Shown: positions 12,025 through 23,215 of the stretch, piece after piece
How the letters are laid out: each line of letters opens with the position of its first letter
Position numbering within the stretch: the first letter of the stretch is position 1
From: Pseudeuparius sepicola
Taxonomy: Eukaryota > Arthropoda > Insecta > Coleoptera > Anthribidae
Reading direction: 5' to 3'
Assembly: GCA_963920635.1 (NCBI GenBank)
Contig: OY987302.1
Location: 46,069,500-46,133,499 of the forward strand
Length of the DNA: 64,000 nucleotides
Made by a program: the position numbers and the translations under genes
The notes under the pieces: model-generated
The model's database searches: none
Seen by the model: the letters and a program-made list of their open reading frames with translations, nothing else
What the model was told of the DNA's origin: nothing

Positions 12025-12485
12025 AAATCGGCTGTGAAGTATCTCACAATCGCCATTAAAAGTTCAGAAATCGGCACTGAAAAGTATAGCCCATTATTGT
12101 ACGATTTTTTTCAATAAGTAGGCCTTGACGAGTTGTAAACATCAAACGTCAGACGCGGAGCCATCGCCCGTCAAAAGTGACCAAATATTCAAAACCCGGC
12201 CAATTAAGGCCCATTTAACTTTTCGTACACATTGCGAAATTGTTACCTATTGCAGCGCAATCTTTCAGTATAAATATTTTATATTTATTAAGTTTAATCT
12301 TTCATAGAGGCTGCACAACTGGCAGCAGTTTGGAGTTTCTGTTGGGAAACGCCGTGCCTCGTCATACTTGACCTAGGTAGATCGATCGTCAAAGTCAAGC
12401 AACGCTGCGCGCAGTCGGTTCATGGACGGGTGATCCCTTATGATTATTTCTTGCCTAATAAAACTTTATTCCGATTTCAAAAAAA
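12025..12485. repeat. Dispersed repeat, also at 51765-52100
   Basis: Collinear matches to the downstream copy include TTAAAAGTTCAGAAATCGGC (12056) against TTAAAAGCTCAGAAACTAGC (about 51773), TTTTTTTCAATAAG against ATATTTTCAATAAG, and TGCCTAATAAAACTT (about 12453) against ACCTAATAAAACTT (52064). Both contain an AATAAA signal near the right end, as in a retroelement end, but no coding domain was recognised. Confidence 0.6.
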
Positions 12486-12512
12486 TATATGTACCTCTAT
12501 GTATAATATGTA

Positions 12513-13438
12513 CAGTGTCTTCACGCGAAAACTCAGACCCCCCTATTATTTCCCTAATTTTTGCAGATAGAAAAAAGGTTTATTTATAAGTTGCAAGGTA
12601 AAAGGTGAGTATCGGGCTTTAGAAAGATAGACTTATGATTTATACAGGGTGTATCGTCAAAGTGGGACAAAATGTATATTTTTTGTTTTTAATAATAAAT
12701 ATCCTCTATATTTTAGGAAAATTTAAAAGAGCTCATTTTTCTGATTGCAACGATACATAACATGTTAATATTTGCGTTTCCCTTTAGCAAGTTATGTGAA
12801 CCTAAATTTACAAAAACAAATCATTTTAGAGATCGCAGTTAGCCATGAAATAAAGTCGGATTTTTATAGTTACCTATGCTAGATTATCTCTTACTTACTT
12901 TTGTAAATCAGAATAATAACAAAATGAAAATAAATATTCAATATCCATCATTTTTACTTTTTCGTCTATCCAGGATGTACCTATAGGTACTTAAAAAAAT
13001 TGGTGGGGAGACCTTTTTAAAATTTATTGCCATTTTGTTGTTATTTTGATTTACTAAAGTAAGAGTTAATCTAGTATAACTATCAAAAATCCGACTTAAT
13101 TTCATGGCTAACTGCGATCTCTTAAATGAATGTTTTTTTTGTAAATTTAGGTCCACATAAATTGCTAAAGGGAAACGCAAATATCAACATGTTATATATC
13201 GTTTCAATCAGAAAAAATAGCTCTTTTAAAATATTCGAAAATATACGATAATATGTTTATTATTAAGAACATAAAATATAACTATTTTGTACCATTTTTA
13301 CGAAACACCCTGTATAAACTACAAGTCGACCTTTCTAAGGCCCGATACTTACCTTGAAACTTTTAATAAAACTTTTTTTTCCATCTGCAAGAATTAGGGA
13401 AATAATAGGAGGGTCGGAGATTTCGCGTGAAGACCCCT
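12513..13438. mobile_element. Palindromic element D with a second palindrome at its centre
   Basis: The outer arms start with CAGTGTCTTCACGCGAAA at 12513 and end in the inverse (TTTCGCGTGAAGACC) at 13421-13436. The arms stay collinear through TATTTCCCTAATTTTTGCAG (12545) and its inverse at 13387-13405. At the inner end of each arm is TATACAGGGTGT or its inverse, marking an inner unit at 12645-13312. Outer and inner arms form one continuous hairpin of about 0.9 kb. No transposase is present. An 80-codon minus-strand frame inside the arm is a by-product. Confidence 0.7.
12645..13312. mobile_element. Inner palindrome of element D, TA-flanked
   Basis: The ends are CAGGGTGTATCGTCAAAGT and the inverse of CAGGGTGTTTCGTAAAAATG, bordered by TA. 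The arms match to near the centre, for example CATGAAATAAAGTCGGATTT at 12845 with the inverse near 13090. It could be an insertion into the hairpin tip of the outer unit, or part of one original palindrome. Confidence 0.65.
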
Positions 13439-13443
13439 AACAG

Positions 13444-15294
13444 ATTAGGCTAGTCAAAATAGGTGGTTGAGGTAGAAAAAATTAGTAACAAAGTGATCTC
13501 TGCGGAAATGAGTAGTCAATGGGGTCCTTATTAACCCCTCAAAAGTCTCTCCTTGTCGCATAGGTGGAACTTGGAAAAAAATGACCGCCATCTTGAATTT
13601 TTTTGAATTTACTGAATATCTCGTAGTATGAATTTGCCAAAAAAACTCAAGAGGTCATTTTTATAGAGAATCAAAAGCGACCTATAATGGAGAAATTTTC
13701 AAGACTATTGGCCAAAAAACAAAACAGTTATGGAAATTTATATGATTTATATGGCACTTTTTAAAATTCGGTTAATATCTGGAATAGTATGCATTTTATG
13801 AAAAAATCGAAAAAATCTGAAAGAACCTTTTTTGTGCAGAATAAACTACAGTACACAAAATAAAAACATAATAAGAAAAATCTAAATATTTTTTGTAAGG
13901 GTAGAATAAATATAATAAGAACAATATTTTACATTTGGGCAGGAACCAGGACACTAAGTAATCAAAATAAAATTAATTTTACTTTATAAATCGTCTTCAT
14001 CATCATGCACTATGACGTGTTGTGGTAATAGGTATATACTAGATCTCCATTTTCGTCAGTTCTCCAACCATATTTAAGGAGGTCGAGGCAGTTCTCCAGC
14101 CATTCTTGAATTTTGAAATATATACAACGTAAGCATAATAAGAAATGTACCTTATTCTTTAAAAAAATTACCTGAAAATACGTCCTAAGAATGTGCTGTT
14201 TGGCAGATTCTTCGGTTGGTGGCAGTGAAGCTAAACATAAATTCTGAATTTAAGCTTTGCCTTGAAATCATCCGCATATACAGTGTGTCCTAATTTGATA
14301 CTGGACACTTCAGAAATATATGCAGGGCAAGGAAAACAAATGGTCTCTATTTTTTATTGGTAGTCCCAAGGGAGAGTATCTCATAGGTGGTGGTATTTGA
14401 ATAGGGTAAATATGTAATGACCTGCTATGATTTTTTAAAATAGCAAATTTTCAAGAAACCCTATTGATTTTTAGCTTTTTCGCCTTTTTCTACCACTTTT
14501 TTTCTTAGAAATGTGTCCTTTCTGGAGCTTTCATGTCAAAATATTATTAAGGAACTTGTTCATAGTGAAAAAATAAATTGAAATTTTGGGAATCCACTCA
14601 GTTTTTCATTCTGAATAAGTTTTGTCGTAAAAAAATCCCTAATAGGGTTTCTTGAAAATTTGCTATTTCAAAAAATCATAGCAGGCCATGGCCATAATTA
14701 CCCCATCCAAATACCACCGCCTGCCTGCCTATGAGATACTCTCCCTTGAGACTACCAATAAAAAAATAGACACCATTTGTTTCCCTTGCCCTTCATATAT
14801 TTCTGAGGTGTCCAGTATCAAATTGGGACACACTGTATAGTAGGTGACGTACCTTAATTAATATCATGAATATTCTTTGGACACCGGTAAATATTTAAAA
14901 AAAAAATAAGTCCTGATTCAATCAAAACTGCCACTATTTCAGATATTAACAAAATAAAAAAAAACATATTGCCAAATCATATAACTTTCAATAACTTTTT
15001 TGTTTTTTGACCAATGGACTTGAAATTTGTTCTTTATAGGTAACTTTTAATTCTCCATAAAAAGAGTGTCTTGAGTTTTTTTGATATTATGCATACTTTA
15101 TTACGAAATATTTAATAAATTAGAAAAAAATCAGGATGGCGGCCATTCTTTTCCAAGTTCCACCAATGCGACAAAGTGCGATTTTTGAGGGATTAATAAG
15201 GACCCCATTGACTACTCATTACCGCAGAGATCATTTCTTTACTAATTTTTTCTACCTCGCCTGTATAAACCTGCCTAGATTGACTAGGCTAGAT
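13444..15294. mobile_element. Palindromic element F, hosting element E
   Basis: The left arm begins near 13444 and the right arm ends near 15294. GAGGTAGAAAAAATTAGTAA (13469) is the inverse of the text at about 15240-15258, and GAGTAGTCAATGGGGTCCTT (13509) is the inverse of the text at about 15200-15220. Matching continues inward (CGCCATCTTGAATTTTTT with AAAAAATCAGGATGGCGG). The interior contains a separate TA-flanked palindrome at 14281-14835. No transposase is seen. Boundaries are approximate because the right arm carries TATACAGGCGAGG, which may be the true terminus. Confidence 0.65.
14281..14835. mobile_element. Palindromic element E nested in F, TA-flanked
   Basis: CAGTGTGTCCTAATTTGATA at the left pairs with TATCAAATTGGGACACACTG at the right, flanked by TA on both sides (14279-14280 and 14836-14837). 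The arms include GAGAGTATCTCATAGG and its inverse. A single decayed arm of the same family occurs at 26240-26432. Confidence 0.75.
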
Positions 15295-15295
15295 G

Positions 15296-16190
15296 GAACA
15301 TTTTCGATTTTAATTAAAAAAAAACACATTTGTAATTAATCTGAGTCCTCCTCGCAACGCTGCAATCAATTGTTAGAGAAATAGGAAACATAGAGGCACA
15401 ACAGACAACAGAACCAAGACTACACAAATGTTTATGGCTAACATCACATCCATTTTTGCTTATTTTCATGTGTTAAAACTGCGTTCAAGGACTATATTTG
15501 TGTGTTATTTATGATAGTCTTTTAGGTATACTTATACAACATTATTTATAAGTACAAAGCCATAAAAAAACTTTGCAATTTCTGTCCAAATTTGCAGTTT
15601 TCACACATGGAAACAAGCCAAAACGGGTAAGACGTTGCATTTGTACAAACATTGTAATGGTATATGTTACCTACCTATACTTGTTTATTTATCACAACTG
15701 GGTATTATGGAAACACGACGCCATTAAAAACATCAGCAGCGAAAAATAATGTACCCCATTTTCTCTGCGTGTTATCTAGATTGATTTTTAAAATAGTGTT
15801 TCACTGTCATATGACTCATATTAGGAAGGCGTTGTTAAATGTGCGCTGCCTAAATGCATCTAATATACTTGTATTATAGAAAAACCTAGACAGTCAAAAT
15901 TATATCGATAATGTTCGCTAAAAGACCGTTTCATTGAGTTGTTAACTTTCATTATCAAGCAGTATAAGCGTCTCGATTTGTCATTGATGCTATAATAATT
16001 GTTTATTCATCGAGTATGTAAATTAGCTAACAAGAATTTAAGAACATCGCCTGGAAACACTCACACCCACCCATCCGTTAAATTTTGGGGCAGTAAACTT
16101 ATTACGCCCCCCCTCAGGAGATATTACTCGGGCCAAACGTAAAACTTCACCCCGTTCTAGACGATAAAACTGCTCGGCACCACTTTATTT
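15296..16190. other. No recognised gene
   Basis: AT-rich DNA without recognised repeats. A 71-codon plus-strand frame at 15664-15879 shows no domain. Confidence 0.4.
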
Positions 16191-16194
16191 CTTA

Positions 16195-16480
16195 ATTAAT
16201 CAGAAGTAGCTTTCGAGCACCTCTGTAATTCCATTATCGCCCCATCGGCGGCATATTTTACGTCGTCTGTAAATTGCATTACCGGCGGGCCCGGAGTATA
16301 AAGCGGTATTTGCATAAGCCGGTGGCGGTGCGGCGGGCAGATCTGGGCCCCGGTAATGGGCCCTAGAAAAATATGGGAGCGGGGGATGTGCCAACGAGTG
16401 AACCGGCCTCTGGAGCAGCCATCGCGGAAATCCAGCAACCGATAAAGGAGGTCCCGTACGTTGGTAGAAAACATTGTTTA
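16195..16480. other. GC-richer, apparently unique patch
   Basis: This 290-bp patch is clearly richer in G and C than its surroundings, with CCGGCGGGCCCGGAG near 16280 and GGTGGCGGTGCGGCGGGCAG near 16321. It matches none of the repeats in the window. Minus-strand frames of 92 and 64 codons cross it, but they resemble no known domain and have no clear splice sites. A conserved non-coding or regulatory element is possible; that is a guess based on composition. Confidence 0.35.
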
Positions 16481-16636
16481 ACCCGTCGCATAATTATTAT
16501 TGTTTGTACGGCGTGTCCCAAATAGTTTATCCTACCCCCTGGATTTCAGGAACAGTAAGGGATACGAAAAAAACTTGAATGCAAAAGTTGTAAGCTTCGC
16601 AGTGGACGTAACCTCTCTTTTATTTTCACATATATA

Positions 16637-16822
16637 CAGGGTGGCCCACCACGAACTGCATCGATATCTATATATGGAAAACTAAAAGTAGGAAAATTCT
16701 GAAAATTTGGCACCTCACCAATGCCGATGGGCGCTGCTCAACTAAAATATTTTGGTGAATCTGGCGCTTCGGGTTATACCGGAAGTCTATATCAACTTTC
16801 TTATCTCAAATAGAACACCCTG
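16637..16822. mobile_element. Short TA-flanked MITE-like element
   Basis: It starts CAGGGTGGCCC after TA and ends GAACACCCTG before TA. Only about eight terminal bases are clearly inverted repeats, so it may be two unrelated ends rather than one element. Confidence 0.35.
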
Positions 16823-17063
16823 TATATTATTGCATTTTTGGATTCTAGGCATCATTTTGGGACAAAAACATGCAACATGTCCTATGTCTAAGTCCAACCG
16901 TTTTTAAGATATTTGCATTTTTCCGAAAAAAATTACAGGTGCAGACCTAAAGTCAATTAGCAATTTATACGAGGAAACCACGAATTTTCAAAACGAATTT
17001 TTGGCATCGTGTAACAGAAGCCCTGACCTAGTGACCTCTGCTGAGAAATAAATCCGTTCTTAT

Positions 17064-17840
17064 ACAGGGTGTTCACAAAATATGAATAAAAATTACATTC
17101 AAAATGTGCTTAAATCTCGAAATTTTCAAATGGAAACCCCCATTTTTTTTAATGCGATCTTATTCACCACTAAAAATGATGACAACTTTGTGTAAGGTTT
17201 CCTGTATCTAAATGCAGTAATTTTCGATTAATTTAAGAAAAACCCACTTTTCGCCCATAAAATGCGGGGTTTGCTTAACGCTTGGAAAATCACATTAGCC
17301 TTGGACGTTGAAAAGACAATCGCGGCTGAGGAAATGTCACTTGGTTTATAAATTATTGTCAACAATAATGCCGGCGCGATCAAATTACACAAACGAAGAT
17401 TATTTAAATTTGTTTATTATCGAAGGAGAATGCAACAAAGTAATATCAAGAACGTGCGATACATGTCATTTGGGGCTCGCTATCCACAAAAAACAAAACC
17501 ATCGCCAAACATGATTATTCTCTAACACATCCATACTGTTTAAAATTTTGTATTATTTTTTAACTGTGTTTGGCGATGGTTTTGTTTTTTTGTGGATAGC
17601 GATAGCGAATTCCAGCCTGTGCATAATAATAAGCTTTACAACTTTGCCTTATAAAATTTTTTTATAACTTTCATATCTCACCAGTTACAGCGCATTTCAT
17701 TTTTTAAAAAATGCAATATTTAATACGAATGCTTCGTTCCTTCAATGTTTGAAAACTGGTGAGATATGAAAGTTATAAAAAAAGTTTTATAAGCCAAAGT
17801 TGTAGAGCTTATTATTATGCACAAGCTGGAAAAAAAATTC
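17064..17840 (+). mobile_element. Decayed element with CAGGGTGTTCAC left end and internal hairpins
   Basis: A TATACAGGGTGTTCAC left end occurs at about 17064. Two stem pairs lie inside: GCTATCCACAAAAAACAAAA (17480) with its inverse at about 17577-17600, and a longer stem, 17612-17690 with 17755-17834, built on TTTCATATCTCACCAGTTAC and its inverse. A possible N-terminal transposase fragment lies at 17370-17514. The right terminus was not identified. Confidence 0.45.
17370..17514 (+). pseudogene. Possible transposase N-terminal fragment (helix-turn-helix like)
   Basis: The ATG at 17370 opens a frame reading MPARSNYTNEDYLNLFIIEG, followed by ECNKVISRTCDTCH. The arrangement (start, T-N-E-[ED]-Y, hydrophobic I/I, G-E-x-N) resembles the N-terminal helix-turn-helix region common at the start of insect Tc1/mariner-like transposases and DUF4817-type proteins. 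The frame stops after 48 codons and runs into an inverted repeat, so it is at best a fragment. The family call is from memory and moderate to weak. Confidence 0.35.
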
Positions 17841-18059
17841 AAAAAAAAAGAAACCACCCCTATTGCACAAAACCCTGAAGGGGTTCGAGTGTGATTTTTT
17901 GGTTGGATACTCAGGAGGCAGTCCCCGACCAACCCTGAAAAAATCAGCTTGCCAGCATTTATTTTTTTGCACAATGGATAAATATCCTGGATTATTGGCC
18001 GAGGAGGTTGTTTAAGAGGGGGTTGCCGACAGGGAAAGTGACGTTAGATTTCGTATTTT

Positions 18060-18420
18060 TTTAAGTTGTATAGCATAAAATCTAATAACATTTTACCTGG
18101 CAAAAATTTAGTACAAACATCTCTGTCTTCATTTTAATCATAAGATCTTAAAAACATATGCACTGGAATTATTATTTTTCCCAAGGTTTTCATAACCTAT
18201 AAAACAAAACACTGCTTGTATTTTAATACTGTTTTTATTTTATTATGCTCTTTTAGTATCACTTGGAAAACATTTACCACCATAAATCAATGAGTGACGT
18301 TATTAACTGGTTGCGAGGCATTTAATGGATAACAGAAAATTCCTAGGGCTTTTGTCATCTGACAAAATCCGGACTTGTTACAGTAATCGGGGTGTAGGAC
18401 ACCACCCCGTATTTTTTATT
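18060..18420. repeat. Dispersed repeat, second copy at 27000-27246
   Basis: AGAAAATTCCTAGGG, TTGTCATCTGACAAAATCCG, GGTTGCGA and AATCGGGG occur in the same order and orientation at 18300-18400 and 27140-27243. The downstream copy is interrupted by a palindromic element right after AATCGGGGCA. Confidence 0.6.
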
Positions 18421-18719
18421 TCTTCATTACAGTCAACAATAAAATTGCATAGTCATCTAATGAAATTTGATAACAAAGCTCTCCAGGATTTGCCTTGATC
18501 GTTGCTCTCAATCAGGAGAATGGGTACGGGTGCTAAAGTTAATTTGTCCACATTTTAAAATTCTCCAAAAAAATTGTTTTTCATTTCCTTTTTAATAGAC
18601 TGTTCTCTCTGTGTGGTTAAAAAACTATTACGAATACCAACAAAACGTTATAATAAAATTCGGACTAATTCTTTTTTTTTAACCAAAGATTTGTAGAATT
18701 TTCATCGGTTAATGAACCG

Positions 18720-18975
18720 TTGCTGGCTTGCTTTAATTCAAACTCTTTCGGTGTTTTTCTCTTTCCGCCGGCGGCGGACCAACAAGAACCGAAATTGATG
18801 GGAAATCCGCCTCCGGGGCCGCCGCTTTTTGTTCGACGTCAAAACTGCTGCGCGCTGATCCGTTTCATGGGGCCAGTTGCCTGGAATTATTGCGAGTTGG
18901 TCCCTCGAAAGTGGGCTGGTCCCTCACGGTCATCGGTTTTATGAGTGCGGGACGCGGGGAGGCAGCGATCGGATC
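18720..18975. other. GC-richer, apparently unique patch
   Basis: CCGCCGGCGGCGGACC at about 18766 and CCGGGGCCGCCGC at about 18814 stand out from AT-rich surroundings. No repeat partner was seen in the window. Plus-strand frames of 63-74 codons cross it without recognisable domains. It may be a conserved non-coding element upstream of scratch; this is speculation from composition. Confidence 0.3.
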
Positions 18976-20870
18976 TGGAAAGTTAAAAGAAATATTTGTA
19001 TACAGAGAGTTACTCAAAAACAAGTAGCTCGATCATGGTCGCAGTTTGTTTGGACTACAATAATGTAGCTTTTCTCATACCATCTTTTACAAGCTTTTGT
19101 TTAACTGGCCCTGTTAGTTAGGTGTATATGAAGTCAAATCTTAACTGCATTTTAAACCACTCCCACCAAACTGATTGATCTAAAATTTTGCACACACTTT
19201 TGGCTGATGACACTACTATCTAGTAGGTATACTTAATATTGTAATGAATTTAAAATGACGTCCGCCCCAAGATGGCGAATTACCTATTTCTTCACAACCT
19301 TCTTGACATGGGTATCAAATGAGAGGGTTTGACGAGTAGAAAACGATAAGGTAAGTGACGTCCTACCATGATAACTTACACTACACTACTAACAACACGA
19401 TAACTACGCAAACAATATATAACAATAAAATTTATTGATATTTAATATCAATAACAAACTATAATAATTAATACAGATATTATCCAATAATGTTTTGATT
19501 TAGCGACATACGGAACGACAGTTTGCATGACGGGATCTCAACTGCCGATCAGAAAACCATACGTGTTAGATGACATGTGGATATATGTGTATGGTTAGAT
19601 GCCTAGGTGGGCGGGTGACATTGCCACATACGCAAATATTTCCACATAATTGAAGCCTGAATATTTATAGTATGTTCCGTATGCAGATATTTTAACCAAA
19701 GTGTCACGTGACAAAGATGAAGACTATAGTTTCCAGCGTGTGCACCATTTTGCTATAGAGGAGTCAATAGGTATACGGAACATATTTGCAATAAAAAAAG
19801 TTTTGATGTGACAACATTTTTGTGTCAAATTTCGTTAGTTAAAGCTCAAAGGTTGCAATACATTAAGTAGGTAGGTCACAGAGATGCATAGGCAAACTGG
19901 AGATATTTTAATAGAAAAGTACAATTTACCCTTGTTCTACGAATTACTGCAAATGGGCACCGGCAACGTTGCAATTGCGTTTCTTCTGCGAGGCACAGAG
20001 TTGCCGCGTTTGGCGTTCTGGACAATAGAACGACGAAACTGTAGACTTCAGCCAGAACAAAACTGTGCAACTTCGTCCTTAATTATCATATATAAATAAG
20101 GGTTAAAAACCGTTGTTACATTTATAACGTGTTATGTTGGTGCATCGCATGGTAAAACGAGTACAATTTTAGAGTAATTGTGCGTAAATATAGTGCCAAA
20201 TGTTGTAAATCGAACTTCGATTTTGTTTATTTTTACATTTTAGTGACATTTTACATTTTTGTAACAAAGAAAAACTGCTTTGAAAATTATTAAAGCTAAG
20301 TATACTGGATATCTGGTAATAATTTAAAATACAATTTTGAATAATTTTGATCAAAAATATGTCTATTTCCAATATACAAAAGGTTCAAATTGCAAGTATT
20401 AAAAATATATTCTTTCTCTATTTCAAATTATTTGAGATATTAATAAAAATTGGTACCTACTCCACACACTTCTGTTAACATTGCTTTAGTTGCCTATAGC
20501 TCGAATATCGATAAAAGGCCAGTGGCGGAGATATAGTTTGTAAGTAATTTGGGAGTAAAGAAAAAATATATTTCTATTTTCTGCAAAAAATGTCAACTCA
20601 ATCTAAATTTCCAATCTAGGCCCAGTTTTACTTCTTATATGAAAAATGTTTAAAATGAATACATCCGATTGCGCATATAAGTACAGACAGTATAGTCCAA
20701 AGCAAGAAAGAAAACGTTTCTAAAGAATGCGGGCAGCGTTGCGAGATTTCCTATACGAGTAGTCGTTATTTATTGGCGAATACAAGTTTTATCATATTGA
20801 AGCCGAATTTCTGAACTCTGTTATACCGAAAAAATAAAGCTCGCATCACGGGACCACTTACCCATTTTTG
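18976..20870. other. No recognised gene
   Basis: AT-rich sequence. The string CATACGGAAC and its inverse recur at 19508, 19674 and 19771, hinting at a small decayed inverted-repeat element. The overlapping plus and minus frames at 19.9-20.1 kb have no recognisable domain. Confidence 0.35.
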
Positions 20871-21137
20871 TTTATCATTTATTTTTAACGCGGTGTGATA
20901 AAACACCTATTATATTTTTTTCAACATCGTCGCGTCTACCATCGCCTTTGAAATACGGCAACACAGCACTTCTGCGAAGGAGTCGGCTGACAAAATCAGT
21001 TAGCCAACGCGTTTTGTGCCTGATTCTATAGTACGTAAAGTTAACTGCGTATTTGGGGTACCAAATAGGCCGCTGGCAAGTTTTTTCCACCGGCTCAGAG
21101 AGCTCAGTGGCGTTTCGTAAGTTCGGGAGTTAACAAA

Positions 21138-21206
21138 ATGAGTAAACAGGGAAGAACGTTGCATTCTCAAGCACGAGAAATAATTGCCAATGTTATAAGG
21201 TTTTGC
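21138..21206 (+). pseudogene. Transposase N-terminal fragment (Tc1/mariner superfamily)
   Basis: An ATG opens a short frame MSKQGRTLHSQAREIIANVI followed by RFC. The pattern G-[RK]-x-L-x-S-x-[AV]-R-E-I-I-x-N-V resembles the start of many insect DDE transposases, where it precedes the DNA-binding helix-turn-helix. The frame is then lost at a stop near 21217. A different transposase piece on the opposite strand lies 0.8 kb further on, so the two probably belong to different elements. Confidence 0.4.
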
Positions 21207-21679
21207 CTTCCTCCATAATCTAAGGCATCACCGTTAAGAATAATATTAACAATAAATTAAATAACAATTATATGAAAATTAAGTCAGTGAGTTACACAAA
21301 ATTGAGCAAATCTTCCCCCTTACGTCGCACGCATTCTGCCGTAAGGAGGACTATATCTAAGCTTGGTGTCTTCATTGATAACTCGTGATGTATTTTTCAT
21401 TGAATGGGAATGACCTGCATGTTATATATTTTATCAAAATTATTTTAAGAAACTAATTTTTTTCACCAACTTTAGTTACACAAAACTATCAAACCTAAAA
21501 ATAGTTTAAACTTTTATTATTACTTAAATTTGAATTGCTAAAGTAAACTTGTATACAGGACGATTTTGTAGGACTCCCACCACGATTTTCTCGCCTGTTT
21601 TGCGCCTTACAAAAAAAACGTAAGAAACAACAATGTGGCAATTTTGGACACTTAGGTAGCTTGGTGGTCCTGAAAAAGA

Positions 21680-22510
21680 AACTGACATCCATGGCCAACT
21701 TGTCGCGCAATACAAAACAAAATAAAAAATATAAAACTAAAAATGAGCAAAACTATTGATAGCCGTAACATGTTTATTTTAAAAGATAGAAGAAGACTTT
21801 TAGATTAAAAATTGATGGCGCTAAGAAGCTTTATGCAACTGGGTGCTCAGATAGTTTCAGAAAATTACACGGGGTCTTCGGCTCTCTTGAAGTCATGAAA
21901 ATGTACTTTGCGGTTTTATTAGTATTGCGTGAAAAGTTGATCATTTCTTTTGCAATGCCGCCTAGCTGGCCAAAATTGCCATATTTTGTTGGACCGTTTC
22001 TTCCACCTAGCTTGTATCAAATTTGCGGTTAAGCCATTCTGTTACTTCACGAGCGCAATGTGCTGGGCAACCATCCTGTTGAAAATACATTGGCGAAAAT
22101 TTAATGGCAAATTTTCGAGTTCATTGCTTAAAAATGTATTCAACATTTCAAAGTACGTTATTCTATTGCATGTGTTATTGTAGAAATATGGGCCTATAAT
22201 GCCATGAACAGATATCGCGCACCACACGTTACGAATTTTCTGTGCGGCCCAAGATAAGAGAGAAAATCGCTTAATATGAAATAAACAAATAAAATCATAG
22301 CCTCAAGAGTGCCGAAGACCCTGTGCGTAATTGTCTGAAACTATCTAAGTACCAAGTTGCATAAAGCTTCTTATTGCCATCAACTTTTAATATGAAAATT
22401 TTCCCCTATTTCTTAAAATAAACATGCTACGGCTGTTAATAGTTTTGCTAAATTTTACGGTTTTTTTTTTCATGTTGCACGACAAGTTGGTCATCGGGGG
22501 CCAGTCGCCT
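21680..22510 (-). mobile_element. Decayed Tc1/mariner-like element with ~200-bp inverted arms
   Basis: The left arm (about 21680-21890) and right arm (about 22298-22510) are inverted copies: GGCCAACTTGTCGCGCAA (21685) pairs with the inverse near 22476-22493, and GCTTTATGCAACTGGG (21829) pairs with the inverse near 22355. The interior carries the remains of a DDE transposase on the minus strand. The exact ends were not fixed. Confidence 0.6.
21960..22230 (-). pseudogene. DDE transposase fragment (Tc1/mariner superfamily)
   Basis: Reading leftward from 22227, the frame gives WCAISVHGIIGPYFYNN, then YFEMLNTFLSNELENLP. After one frame change near 22090 it continues YFQQDGCPAHCAREVTEWL. The order W-x-x-I-x-x-x-G-I-I-G-P-[YF]-F, then Y-x-x-[ML]-L, then Q-D-G-x-P-A-H (second catalytic Asp) is the standard catalytic core of Tc1/mariner-like insect transposases. 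The N-terminal DNA-binding region and the third catalytic acid were not recovered. The frameshift and missing ends make it non-functional. Confidence 0.7.
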
Positions 22511-23045
22511 TCCCCTGGAAAATCATTGTTTAACAACTTTTAACAGGTTTATGCCTATTTAGTATGCATCGGAAAAAGATAGATACCGAACGAGTACAAT
22601 AATTTGTTGAGAAAGTATTGGATATGTTTGCTCAAGAACGAAGAAGGTTAAAGTTTGCATTTTCTTAATTTTATTATTATTGTCCAGATTATTGTATTAT
22701 ACAAAGCCTACATGGTCATATTGTGTAATGGCATATTACATCATAAAATGAGTATTGTAACAAGCATATTAAGTACGTAAGAATCGAAAAATCGAGAAAT
22801 ATTATTTTTTTATGTTTTATTTAGGATTTGATATTTTTTGTTATATCTACCTACCTACCTAAATTTCAGCTCGAAAATTTTTTGTCATTTACACCTTGTG
22901 TGAAAATTTTTAACCACACACTGGTTTTCAAAATTTCGTATTCGTATTACGCTATATTTTCTTCACCTGCGGTTAAAATTTTTTACATCGTTACTGAATC
23001 ACCCTGTATACCTGCACACGCATTTATAAAAATCGTTGACCGTGC
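22511..23045. other. No recognised gene
   Basis: AT-rich. A lone terminus-like TCACCCTGTATA occurs at about 22999, perhaps the remnant right end of a CAGGGTG element. Confidence 0.35.
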
Positions 23046-23215
23046 GGTCCCCTTTTTTTAAGGGTGGGGTAAGCAATAATTCCGGCCAACTGGCCCTATA
23101 AAACGGATCAGGGGGCGGCACTTTTGACGGGAAACCGAAAGCTGAGCCCCACTTCCACCTCGATACGATTTCCCGTCAATTTCAGTCCTTGCTATAACAG
23201 TCTTTGAATTAAAAC
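23046..23215. other. GC-richer, apparently unique patch
   Basis: This short stretch, with AATTCCGGCCAACTGGCCC at about 23077 and GGGAAACCGAAAGCTGAG at about 23129, has no partner elsewhere in the window. It may be conserved non-coding DNA; there is no direct evidence of function. Confidence 0.25.

Noticed and set aside
16196..16474. 92-codon minus-strand protein
   Set aside because: No recognisable domain, no splice context, and open because of local GC content.
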